From: Sinomicrobium kalidii
GTDB taxonomy: Bacteria > Bacteroidota > Bacteroidia > Flavobacteriales > Flavobacteriaceae
Direction: 5' to 3'
Length of the DNA: 64,000 nt
NCBI RefSeq assembly: GCF_021183825.1
Contig: NZ_CP089211.1
Span: 1,612,001-1,676,000 of the forward strand
Within the stretch, counting starts at the first letter, position 1. Every line of letters begins with the position of its first letter. The notes beneath the pieces are model-generated. The model ran no database searches. It saw only the letters and a list, made by a program, of their open reading frames with translations, and had not been told where the DNA came from. Shown one piece after another: positions 33,127 to 41,733 of this stretch. A program made the translations under genes and the position numbers.

Positions 33127-33489
33127 ATGAGAAAAGAAAACTCTTCCAATTCCCTGAACGAAAAGAAGATCAATGCTACCTGTGGTATGGGTTATGCCCT
33201 GTCACTCATAGGTGGAAGGTGGAAATCCAATATCTTATGGCGATTGCTCAACAACGATAAACTCAGGTACAGCGAGCTGCGAAGACTCATACCGGACATT
33301 TCCGAACGCATGCTGGTCTCACAGTTAAGGGAACTGGAGGCAGACCAACTGGTACTCAGGATCGTTTACCCGGAAGTCCCGCCAAGGGTGGAATACACAC
33401 TCACAGATCTGGGCCGGTCCATGCGTCCCATGTTACAAAGTATTTCGGATTGGGGAGAAATGCACCGCAAGATCACTCGGGAAAACTGA
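33127..33489 (+). CDS. HxlR family transcriptional regulator
   Basis: A 120-residue winged-helix protein. The family core is clear: CGMGYALSLIGGRWKSNIL near residue 20 (Cys and GGRWK), LRYSELRRLIPDISERML near 48, LRELEADQLVLRIVYPEVPP near 67, and VEYTLTDLG near 92. HxlR-type regulators respond to aldehydes or oxidants, often through the N-terminal cysteine (Cys19 here). It is divergent from the SDR gene, and its last 17 bases overlap the end of the convergent anmK. Confidence 0.92.
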   Translation: MRKENSSNSLNEKKINATCGMGYALSLIGGRWKSNILWRLLNNDKLRYSELRRLIPDISERMLVSQLRELEADQLVLRIVYPEVPPRVEYTLTDLGRSMRPMLQSISDWGEMHRKITREN

Positions 33490-34663
33490 TCTTGCCCATG
33501 CTCACCCAGGGATAAGCATCCGTACCTTTTATATCCGGCGAACCACTTATCGTTTCATTGGCCAGCAGGGCAAACAATACGGCTTCCTTGGCATCCGGGT
33601 CAAGTCCGAGAGTTAAAGTAGCTGAAAATGTCATGCCGGGGCAGGCCTTTTTCAACAATTCAAGTACCAGCGGGTTGGAAGCACCTCCCCCGCTGAAAAA
33701 TCCCTGTACGGCAATCTCCCGGGGAATATTTTCGGAAATGCAGTCCGCTATGCTTTTTACCGTAAAATGTGCCAGGGTATGCAGCACGTCTTCAGGGGAC
33801 ACTTCCTTTTTGATACCGGACAGGGCCCGCTCCAGGTAATCCATATTAAATAGTTCCGGTCCCGTAGTCTTTGGCGCAGGCAAGCTGAAAAAAGGATGAT
33901 CCGTAAGCTTTCGCAACAAATCCTTTCTCAGTTTTCCCTGCAATGCTATACGGGCATCCTCGTCATAAGGGATATCGAAATGCTTTTGTACATAGGCATC
34001 CATCAACGTATTCCCCGGCCCCACATCGGTACAGAAAACCTGGTCAAAACTTCCGCCGGCGGGGATAAAAGTCAGGTTGGATATCCCGCCCATATTGAGC
34101 AGCAGCCTCGATTCCCGCGGGTCCATAAAAAGCAGGTAATCGCCGTAAATGGCAAGAGGTGCTCCTTCTCCCCCCGCCGCAATGTGTTTTTGCCGGAAAT
34201 CGGAAATTGTAATGATCCCGGTCATTTCGGCCAGGTGGTCCCCGTCTCCCAACTGAAGCGTAGCATCCGGAAACTCCGGATTTCCGTGAAAACTGCGGGG
34301 GGCATGATACACGGTCTGCCCGTGGCTGGCAATAAGGTCTATTTCCGCAGGAGTCATCTCCCAGTTTTCCAGTGCCATTAATATCATTTTGGCATGTTCA
34401 CGAGCTATCCAGGGATGCAGCAGGCATATTTTTTCCAGGTTTCCTTCCTTTTTGGCAAAAACCTCCCTGACATGCTCCCGGAAAGCAGGTCCGTAAGGTA
34501 TGGTAATGAATTTCAGAAGTTCGGCATTCGTACCCTGCCCGTTTCCCGTTATCCGGCACAAGGCAATATCAAGGCCGTCGAGGGAAGTACCGCTCATCAG
34601 ACCGATAATAATACGGGATTCCTTTCGGGCGATATCGTAAAGCTTTTTTACGGAGTTTTTCAT
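33473..34663 (-). CDS. anmK: Anhydro-N-acetylmuramic acid kinase
   Basis: A 396-residue sugar kinase that hydrolyses and phosphorylates anhydro-MurNAc, producing MurNAc-6-phosphate in murein recycling. The ATP-binding GLMSGTSLDGLD near residue 21 is followed by ASHGQTVYHAPRSF near 112, ISDFRQKHIAAGGEGAPL near 153, LNMGGISNLTFI near 187, TDVGPGNTLMDAY near 210 and FFSGGGASNPLVLELL near 325. Its length is standard. A minus-strand -7 element lies at 34709. The gene overlaps the end of hxlR by 17 bases; no other recycling gene is adjacent. Confidence 0.94.
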   Translation of the reverse strand: MKNSVKKLYDIARKESRIIIGLMSGTSLDGLDIALCRITGNGQGTNAELLKFITIPYGPAFREHVREVFAKKEGNLEKICLLHPWIAREHAKMILMALENWEMTPAEIDLIASHGQTVYHAPRSFHGNPEFPDATLQLGDGDHLAEMTGIITISDFRQKHIAAGGEGAPLAIYGDYLLFMDPRESRLLLNMGGISNLTFIPAGGSFDQVFCTDVGPGNTLMDAYVQKHFDIPYDEDARIALQGKLRKDLLRKLTDHPFFSLPAPKTTGPELFNMDYLERALSGIKKEVSPEDVLHTLAHFTVKSIADCISENIPREIAVQGFFSGGGASNPLVLELLKKACPGMTFSATLTLGLDPDAKEAVLFALLANETISGSPDIKGTDAYPWVSMGKISFPE

Positions 34664-34708
34664 CTTCGTTACTGGTTTTTATTGGAGAAGGCGGAATACA
34701 ATATATCA

Positions 34709-34716
34709 CAAATATA
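34709..34716 (-). promoter_or_regulatory. Minus-strand -7 element TATATTTG for anmK
   Basis: An exact TAnnTTTG on the minus strand; transcript start expected near 34702, about 39 bases before the ATG. Confidence 0.5.
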
Positions 34717-34788
34717 GGTTATGCCCCCTTCACTGCCGGGAAAAAAATTAAATCCTTACTTTTACACAAACAAACTTCAAGAATTCTT

Positions 34789-37623
34789 ATGTCAGATCAG
34801 AAACGCCTTTTTCTTTTGGATGCCTACGCCCTGATATTCCGGGGATATTATGCATTTATCAAAAACCCCAGGATAAATTCCAAGGGCATGGACACCTCGG
34901 CCATCATGGGGTTTACCAACTCCCTGCTGGACGTGATAAAGCGCGAAAAACCCGATCATCTTGCCGTTGCCTTTGACAAGGGAGGTTCTGTGGCACGCAC
35001 CGAAATGTTCGAGGCCTACAAGGCCAACCGGGACGAAACCCCGGAAGCGATCCGGATCGCTATTCCGTATATTCAGGAAATCCTAAAGGCCATGCATATC
35101 CCGGTCATCGAAAAGGAAGGTTTCGAAGCAGATGACATTATCGGCACCCTGGCCAAACAGGCCGAAAAAGAGGGATACCAGACCTATATGGTCACGCCCG
35201 ACAAGGATTTTGCACAGTTAGTGTCCGAAAACATTTTTATGTACCGCCCGGCAAGAATGGGAAATGGCATCGAAATATGGGGAATACCGGAAGTACAGAA
35301 GAAGTTTGAAGTGGAAAAACCGGAACAGGTAATCGACTATCTCGGGATGATGGGAGATTCGGTAGATAACATTCCCGGTTTTCCCGGAGTGGGCGATAAG
35401 ACAGCAAAAAAATTCCTTAAGGAATTCGGAAGCGTAGAGAACCTCATTGCCAATGTCGACAGCCTCAAGGGCAAGATGAAAGAAAAGATAAAGGACAATA
35501 CGGAACAGGGACTTTTGTCCAAGAAACTGGCCCGGATCATGCTTGATGTTCCCGTGGAATTTCACGAACAGGACTTTGAGCTGAACACCCCCGATTTCGA
35601 AAAAGTCAAGGAAATTTTCCGAGAACTGGAATTCCGTCGCCTTACCGAAAACCTAATGAAGACCTTCGGACAGGAAAGTTCCGTCGAGACTTCCGCTGCC
35701 GATGGCAAGGCCTCCGGTTCAAAAACCGCAAAGGCACAGGAAAACGTACAATTCGATCTGTTCGGCTCTCCTGCCGAAGAAACGGGCACTACGACAACAA
35801 CCTCGGCATACAAGACTATCGAAACCACCCCACACCATTACCAATATGTTAACACTCCCCTCGGGCGGAAATTGCTGCTGGAAAAACTCATGCTGCAAAA
35901 AAGCGTGTGTTTTGATACGGAAACGACCAGCATAAAATCACTGGAAGCCGAACTTGTGGGGATTTCGTTTTCATGGGAGCCGGGAAAAGGTTATTACGTC
36001 ATTTTTCCCGAAGACCAGGAAGAAACAACCTCCATACTGGAAGAATTCCGCCCTTTCTTCGAAGCGGAAGGGATCGAAAAGATAGGTCAGAACCTGAAAT
36101 ACGACATCAAGGTACTTTCCAATTACAATATCCGTGTGAAGGGAAAACTGTTCGACACCATGATCGCCCATTACCTCATCAACCCCGATATGAGGCACAA
36201 TATGGACGTACTGGCGGAAACCTACCTGAAATACCAACCTGTTCCCATAGAAACCCTTATCGGTAAAAAAGGGAAAAACCAGAAATCCATGCGAACCGTA
36301 GCCCTGGAAAAACAAACGGAATACGGCGTGGAAGATTCAGACATTACCCTACAACTCAAACTCCTGTTCGAGGGCGAACTTCCCAACCGCAACGCCCTGA
36401 AATTGTTTGAGGAGATCGAAGCTCCCCTGGTTCAGATTCTTGCCGATATGGAAATCGAAGGTATCCGGGTGAACACGGATTTCCTGAAATCGCTTTCCGA
36501 AGCCCTGGACAAGGATATAAAGGGATTGGAAAAAAGCATTTATGAACAGGCCGGTGAAGAATTCAACCTGGCCTCTCCAAAACAACTCGGTCCCATCCTC
36601 TTCGAAAAACTGAAACTGGTCAATAAACCCAAAAAGACCAAAACCGGACAGTATTCCACCGCCGAAGATGTATTGTCTTATCTGGCCAAGGACCACAAGA
36701 TCGTGGAAGACATCCTGATGTGGCGGCAATTGCAGAAATTGCAGAACACCTATGTAGATGCCCTCCCCAATGAGATCAACCCGAAAACGAACCGTGTCCA
36801 TACGGTATACAGCCAGGCCGTAGCAGCTACGGGAAGGCTGAGCAGTAACAACCCAAACCTGCAAAACATCCCCATACGCACCGAAAGGGGACGGCAAATA
36901 CGCAAGGCGTTTATCCCAAGAAACGAAGATTACATCCTTCTTGCAGCCGACTATTCGCAAATAGAACTCCGGATCATTGCGGCACTCAGTGAAGAAGAAA
37001 ACATGATCAAGGCCTTCAGGGATGGGGAAGATATTCACGCTTCCACCGCGGCAAGGGTTTTCGGGGTACCGCTGGAAGAAGTGACAAGGGAACAGCGAAG
37101 CAATGCCAAAACCGTGAATTTCGGGATCATTTACGGGGTTTCCGCCTTCGGGCTGAGCAACCAGACCACACTTTCCAGAAGCGAGGCCAAGGAACTCATA
37201 GACACCTATTACAAAACCTACCCGAAACTGCGGGCATATATCAACAACCAGGTCCATTTTGCCCAGGATCACGGTTATGTGGAAACCATACTCGGCAGAA
37301 GACGCTATCTGCCGGACATCAACTCCCGGAACCAGGTGGTTCGCGGTGCTGCCGAACGAAACGCGGTAAACGCCCCTATACAGGGAAGTGCTGCCGATAT
37401 CATTAAAATAGCCATGATCAACATCCACAAAAAGCTCCGGGAAGGAGATTTCAAGACCAAAATGTTACTCCAGGTACATGACGAACTGGTCTTTGACGCC
37501 TGCAAAGCCGAACTTGACACCATAAAACCGCTTATAAAATCTGAAATGGAAAATGCATATAAGCTGGTTATTCCCCTCGATGTGGAGATCGGACTTGGCG
37601 AAGATTGGCTGGCGGCACATTAA
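34789..37623 (+). CDS. polA: DNA polymerase I
   Basis: A 944-residue family A polymerase. The 5' nuclease domain (1-300) holds FEADDIIGTLA near residue 115 and DSVDNIPGFPGVGDKTA near 190. A 3'-5' exonuclease domain starts near 345 with CFDTETTS, so the first exonuclease acidic pair is kept. The polymerase domain has motif A DYSQIELRIIAALSEEENM near 722, motif B RSNAKTVNFGIIYGVS near 768 and motif C VHDELVFD near 899. It functions in gap filling and Okazaki fragment maturation. A poorly conserved linker rich in Ala, Thr and Lys (about 298-335) lies before the exonuclease. It ends nine bases before the convergent DUF5916 gene. Confidence 0.96.
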   Translation: MSDQKRLFLLDAYALIFRGYYAFIKNPRINSKGMDTSAIMGFTNSLLDVIKREKPDHLAVAFDKGGSVARTEMFEAYKANRDETPEAIRIAIPYIQEILKAMHIPVIEKEGFEADDIIGTLAKQAEKEGYQTYMVTPDKDFAQLVSENIFMYRPARMGNGIEIWGIPEVQKKFEVEKPEQVIDYLGMMGDSVDNIPGFPGVGDKTAKKFLKEFGSVENLIANVDSLKGKMKEKIKDNTEQGLLSKKLARIMLDVPVEFHEQDFELNTPDFEKVKEIFRELEFRRLTENLMKTFGQESSVETSAADGKASGSKTAKAQENVQFDLFGSPAEETGTTTTTSAYKTIETTPHHYQYVNTPLGRKLLLEKLMLQKSVCFDTETTSIKSLEAELVGISFSWEPGKGYYVIFPEDQEETTSILEEFRPFFEAEGIEKIGQNLKYDIKVLSNYNIRVKGKLFDTMIAHYLINPDMRHNMDVLAETYLKYQPVPIETLIGKKGKNQKSMRTVALEKQTEYGVEDSDITLQLKLLFEGELPNRNALKLFEEIEAPLVQILADMEIEGIRVNTDFLKSLSEALDKDIKGLEKSIYEQAGEEFNLASPKQLGPILFEKLKLVNKPKKTKTGQYSTAEDVLSYLAKDHKIVEDILMWRQLQKLQNTYVDALPNEINPKTNRVHTVYSQAVAATGRLSSNNPNLQNIPIRTERGRQIRKAFIPRNEDYILLAADYSQIELRIIAALSEEENMIKAFRDGEDIHASTAARVFGVPLEEVTREQRSNAKTVNFGIIYGVSAFGLSNQTTLSRSEAKELIDTYYKTYPKLRAYINNQVHFAQDHGYVETILGRRRYLPDINSRNQVVRGAAERNAVNAPIQGSAADIIKIAMINIHKKLREGDFKTKMLLQVHDELVFDACKAELDTIKPLIKSEMENAYKLVIPLDVEIGLGEDWLAAH

Positions 37624-37632
37624 GTCTGCTCA

Positions 37633-40290
37633 TCACAGTACAAACCTGTAGGTTGCCTTGATCAGAAAAATATTCCTGGGCTGTGCTCCGAGGATATTCC
37701 TGTCCAGGGCCGTGAACAGCTTATCACGAGGATTTCCGGGTTGCGCAATCCCCTGCGACCACACCAGGTAGAGTTCGGAACCGGGAATATATTCCCATCG
37801 GAGTACGAGATTAGAGCGAAATTGCACCACTGAAAAATCCGGATTTTTAAAGGAATAATCCGCAGCGCCATTGGCTCCCTCATCCACAACATAGGTATTG
37901 TCTGCTTCATCATAGCTGACCTCACCGGGAGCATAAGCATAAAACCTGTCTTCAAAATTCCCGCCCCGCGGGTTGACTATATGCTTGAAACCAGAGTACC
38001 TGCCCCTGGAAATAAAGGGCTGCCCCCAGTATTGTATGGTAAGGTTCGGATTTATCGTATAATTTACCCTCAGGGAAGCACTCAGGGTCCGCTGGGCTAT
38101 TTCCGCGTTGAGATATCTTATTCCGTCGGTGGTTTGTATGTTTTCCACAAACTGCAATTTATCCCTGTTTATCTCATAAGACGGTTCGAGAGAAATTTTA
38201 AGTGCATTTACAGGCTGATAAATAAGGTAAGCAGAATATTCATCTACATCATAGGCCTTTTCCTGTCCGGTTGCAAAAGAAAATTCAAAACCGTAACGCA
38301 ATTTCTTACGGGCATCGGAATCTACATAAACCCAGTAGCTGACCCCGTCGGGAAGCTTCAGCTTGGGGCCTCCGCGCAATGCCGTATTTGAATACCTCCT
38401 GGGCTGAACAGTAAGCCCCGTACCGAGGTACCAATTGTTCTTAAACTGGGCATGACTGTTGGTATTAAATTTCAACTCGTTGTGCGCCCCCCCGAAATCC
38501 CAGGAACTCCAGTGATTGTAATTAAAACGCACCATCCTGAATATGGAAAAAGGTTTGGTGATCCGGTATCCTCCCCAGGCGTAATGTGTTATATAATCGG
38601 ATTTCCGTAAAAAGCCTACGTCGTTCAGTTCCAGACCCGGGGAACGCCATGTTACTCCGCCCTCGAAATTCAGGTTTCCGCGCGCCTTTCCGAGTTGAAG
38701 ATTTCCGCCGTGTCCCGCCAGGGTGGTCCTGGTGGTATCCACTTCCGTATAGGTAGCATCAACACGCTGGTACAGCCGGGCAATGTTTCCCTGCGTGCGT
38801 TTTATGGCTTTCGCAGAACCGGAGACCGCACTCATAATCAGGTTTCCTGCCGTATACCAGGTCCTGTCTTTCCACTGATGCTTGAAATCCAGTCCCCCGG
38901 AATAGGCCGAACGGTGCAGGAAGTCCAGGTTTTCCGAAAGATCTCCCCGGTTTGTAGCAGTAAAAATGCCTCCGATATAGGAATTTCTTTTGTTAAAATC
39001 TTTTTGTAACCTTCCAACAAAATAATTGGTAAGCGGTTCTATCAGCTCTTCTCTCCGCTCACCATCATTACTGATCCTGGCATATTCTTTCGAAGTAACA
39101 CTTTCCAGCACTCCTATGGACCACCCGTTCCTGGTTTTTCCGCTGAACTTTGCCGCCCCCAGTATTGTGGTCTTTTCCGGTTGTTCGGCATATTCTCCTT
39201 CATGAACATTTGGTGATGCCTGAGGACTTCTCCCGATACGTCTGGAATAAAAAATATTATCCGTTCCTTCCGTATTTCCCGCAATGGTATTGGAAATACG
39301 GTAGTCGAAAATGTTCTTGTTTTCCACAAAAAAGGGACGCTGTTCTTCAAAAAATATCTGGAAGCCGTCCAGCGCTATGGCCGAGGGATCGGCTTCTACC
39401 TGTCCGAAATCCGGGTTTACCGTAAAATCGAGAGTGAGGTCGTTGGTAATCCCTACCTTGCCATCTATTCCGCCGTTTAGTTCTGTGTCGCTTCCGTCCA
39501 TGAACGGGTTCCCCTGTTCTTCTTCGTATGTTTCCAGGGAAGTCACCACATAGGGCTGTATTTCCAGTTGTTTTTGCTGTTGCAGGCCGATCAGCCCGTA
39601 CAATTTCCCGGCTTCGCTGATCCATCCCGGGGCATTTCTCGGAAAAAACTGCCATTCCGAACGTTCATTGTTCCTGAAGTACATTCTCGATAACTGCAAA
39701 CCCCATACCTGTTCCCTGTTTTTGCCAAACCGCAGTTGGCTCAGCGGTATCCGCATTTCTGCTGTCCATCCTCTCTCATCCGTAGCCGTTTTCACATACC
39801 AGATCGGGTTCCAGCTCGGGTCCCAGTTATTCCCGTTTTGGGTCACCACTTCATCTCCTTTTACTCCGGCTGCGGTTATGGTAAATGCAAATGCCGTCTG
39901 AAGATCGACATTACTGTCAAACATAATGGTAATACGATCGCCCTCAAAACCGTCCCGCCTGGACAGCCGTTTTACAATTCCGTCGGGTTCGGCATCAAAG
40001 CAGCGGATAGCCACATACAGGTTCTTCTCGTCATATATGATCTTGAATTGTGTTTGCTCCGTGGGCGGGGCGTTCTCAACCGGGTCCCGTTGGGTAAAAT
40101 CGCCACCCCATTCCACAATCTCCCAGCCGTCATCATCTATGTTCCCGTCTATTGCGGGTGCAGAAATCGCCTTCAAAGGCATCGTTGTATAGCTTTTCCT
40201 GGGGATATCGGATTCCGTACGCTGTGCAAAAAGTGAAAAAATACAGCACATTGTGCATGCCAGTAAAAAAGTTCTCTTTCCGGGAAACAT
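37633..40290 (-). CDS. DUF5916 / CBM9-like outer-membrane protein
   Basis: An 885-residue secreted protein. The signal peptide (FLLACTMCCIFSLFAQ) is followed by a CBM9-like beta domain (about 40-210: APAIDGNIDDDGWEIVEWGG, IIYDEKNLYVAIRCFDAEP, GWTAEMRIPLSQLRFG), then the DUF5916 region (about 230-885) rich in alternating beta strands and aromatic residues, likely an outer-membrane beta barrel ending in IFLIKATYRFVL with a C-terminal hydrophobic-alternating strand. Such proteins are sometimes annotated as hydrolases, but no catalytic site is evident, and their role is unknown. It converges on polA and is divergent from the serpin gene. Confidence 0.85.
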   Translation of the reverse strand: MFPGKRTFLLACTMCCIFSLFAQRTESDIPRKSYTTMPLKAISAPAIDGNIDDDGWEIVEWGGDFTQRDPVENAPPTEQTQFKIIYDEKNLYVAIRCFDAEPDGIVKRLSRRDGFEGDRITIMFDSNVDLQTAFAFTITAAGVKGDEVVTQNGNNWDPSWNPIWYVKTATDERGWTAEMRIPLSQLRFGKNREQVWGLQLSRMYFRNNERSEWQFFPRNAPGWISEAGKLYGLIGLQQQKQLEIQPYVVTSLETYEEEQGNPFMDGSDTELNGGIDGKVGITNDLTLDFTVNPDFGQVEADPSAIALDGFQIFFEEQRPFFVENKNIFDYRISNTIAGNTEGTDNIFYSRRIGRSPQASPNVHEGEYAEQPEKTTILGAAKFSGKTRNGWSIGVLESVTSKEYARISNDGERREELIEPLTNYFVGRLQKDFNKRNSYIGGIFTATNRGDLSENLDFLHRSAYSGGLDFKHQWKDRTWYTAGNLIMSAVSGSAKAIKRTQGNIARLYQRVDATYTEVDTTRTTLAGHGGNLQLGKARGNLNFEGGVTWRSPGLELNDVGFLRKSDYITHYAWGGYRITKPFSIFRMVRFNYNHWSSWDFGGAHNELKFNTNSHAQFKNNWYLGTGLTVQPRRYSNTALRGGPKLKLPDGVSYWVYVDSDARKKLRYGFEFSFATGQEKAYDVDEYSAYLIYQPVNALKISLEPSYEINRDKLQFVENIQTTDGIRYLNAEIAQRTLSASLRVNYTINPNLTIQYWGQPFISRGRYSGFKHIVNPRGGNFEDRFYAYAPGEVSYDEADNTYVVDEGANGAADYSFKNPDFSVVQFRSNLVLRWEYIPGSELYLVWSQGIAQPGNPRDKLFTALDRNILGAQPRNIFLIKATYRFVL

Positions 40291-40476
40291 GGTATATGGT
40301 ATTATGTGTTGGTTATTTACCTAAAGATACGATCCCCGTGAAATTGTTACACATCCGGAGAACATTTCCAGGAAATTTTAACGTTAAAAAATTAAATATC
40401 AATACATTATACAGCACAAAAAAGCAACCATTCCGTTATTTCCGCATCTAACGAACAAACCAAAACATTAAAAACC

Positions 40477-41718
40477 ATGAAAAAGTTGAGTCTTTCCGGC
40501 ATAATATGGTCCTTCCTCTTTTTTTGTATGGCATGTGACCATGATCCTTCTTCTTCTCCCGAAGGTCCCAAAGGAGAACTGCCCCGTGAACTGACTGCAT
40601 CTGAAATAAAACTCGTGGAAGCGGACCATGCTTTCAGTTACGACATTTTCCGCAGGACCGTAGCTTATGATACGGAAAAGGACAACCTGATGATCTCTCC
40701 GCTGAGCATCTCCACTGCCCTGGCCATGACGCTTAACGGGGCAAATGGAGAGACCTATGAAAGCATACGACAAACACTCCGGCTGCAAGGCATGAGCCAG
40801 GAGGAAATAAACGAAGCTTTCCGGTCCCTGATAAAACTCCTGATCTCGGCCGACCCCAAAGTGCGGATACAGATTGCCAATTCCATCTGGTACAGGGAAG
40901 GTATCCCCGTAAAAGAAGGTTTTATACAGCGATTAAAAGAGCACTACGGTGCGGAAGTGGGCGAACTTGATTTTTCTGATCCTGCATCGGTTACCATTAT
41001 CAATAACTGGGTAGAACAGAACACGGAGGGGCTTATTAAAACCATTATTGAAAAAATTCCCGGTGACATGGCCATGTACCTGATCAATGCGCTCTATTTT
41101 AAGGGCGAATGGCTGTACAAATTCGATAAAAAAGATACGCGAAAGGCTGATTTTTTCCCCGAATCGGGAGAACAAATACAGGTTGACATGATGAGCCGGG
41201 AGGGAAAGTTCGCCACGTATTCCGGAGAGGATGCCCGCCTTATTGAACTGCCCTACGGGGACAGCCTTTATACCATGAGCATTCTTATGCCGGGCGACCC
41301 GAAAATGCCGATCGACCGGTTCATTTCGGAAGAAGTTACGAAAACCAACCTGGATGCATGGCGGTCAAATCTTCACGTTATCGGGAACACACAACTGAAA
41401 CTCCCCAAATTCGAACTGAAATACGAACTCACCTACAACAATATCCTGAAAGCCATGGGGATGGATATTGCCTTTGAAGAGGGTATGGCCGATTTTACCG
41501 GAATAGCAACAACGCCACCACTTTTTATTGATAATGTAAAACACAAAACCCATATCCGTGTGGATGAAGAAGGAACAGAAGCGGCTGCAGTGACCAGTGT
41601 CGGCATCGGGATTACTTCCGCTCCTCTTCCAATAAGCGTAAACCGTCCTTTCGTGTTTATCGTCTACGAACAGACAAGCGGCACCAACCTTTTTATGGGC
41701 AAAGTAAAAAGGCCATGA
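40477..41718 (+). CDS. Serpin family protease inhibitor lipoprotein
   Basis: A 413-residue serpin. The N-terminus is a lipoprotein-type signal (SLSGIIWSFLFFCMAC) followed by DHDPSSSPEG, so it is probably anchored to a membrane through Cys20. Core serpin segments are NLMISPLSISTALAMTLNGA near residue 70, ANSIWYREGIPVKEGF near 133, NNWVEQNTEGLIKTIIEKIP near 173, and LINALYFKGEW near 202. The reactive-centre loop hinge is EEGTEAAAVT and the loop ends before NRPFVFIVYE. Counted against alpha-1-antitrypsin the loop has the same length, giving P1-P1' as Thr380-Ser381. An intact hinge suggests true inhibitory activity; the target protease is unknown. It ends 15 bases before the convergent macroglobulin gene. 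Confidence 0.93.
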   Translation: MKKLSLSGIIWSFLFFCMACDHDPSSSPEGPKGELPRELTASEIKLVEADHAFSYDIFRRTVAYDTEKDNLMISPLSISTALAMTLNGANGETYESIRQTLRLQGMSQEEINEAFRSLIKLLISADPKVRIQIANSIWYREGIPVKEGFIQRLKEHYGAEVGELDFSDPASVTIINNWVEQNTEGLIKTIIEKIPGDMAMYLINALYFKGEWLYKFDKKDTRKADFFPESGEQIQVDMMSREGKFATYSGEDARLIELPYGDSLYTMSILMPGDPKMPIDRFISEEVTKTNLDAWRSNLHVIGNTQLKLPKFELKYELTYNNILKAMGMDIAFEEGMADFTGIATTPPLFIDNVKHKTHIRVDEEGTEAAAVTSVGIGITSAPLPISVNRPFVFIVYEQTSGTNLFMGKVKRP

Positions 41719-41733
41719 ACAAGCCTTTTACCA

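Noticed and set aside
36349..37428. 359-codon frame antisense to polA
   Set aside because: Same reason; no recognisable domain.
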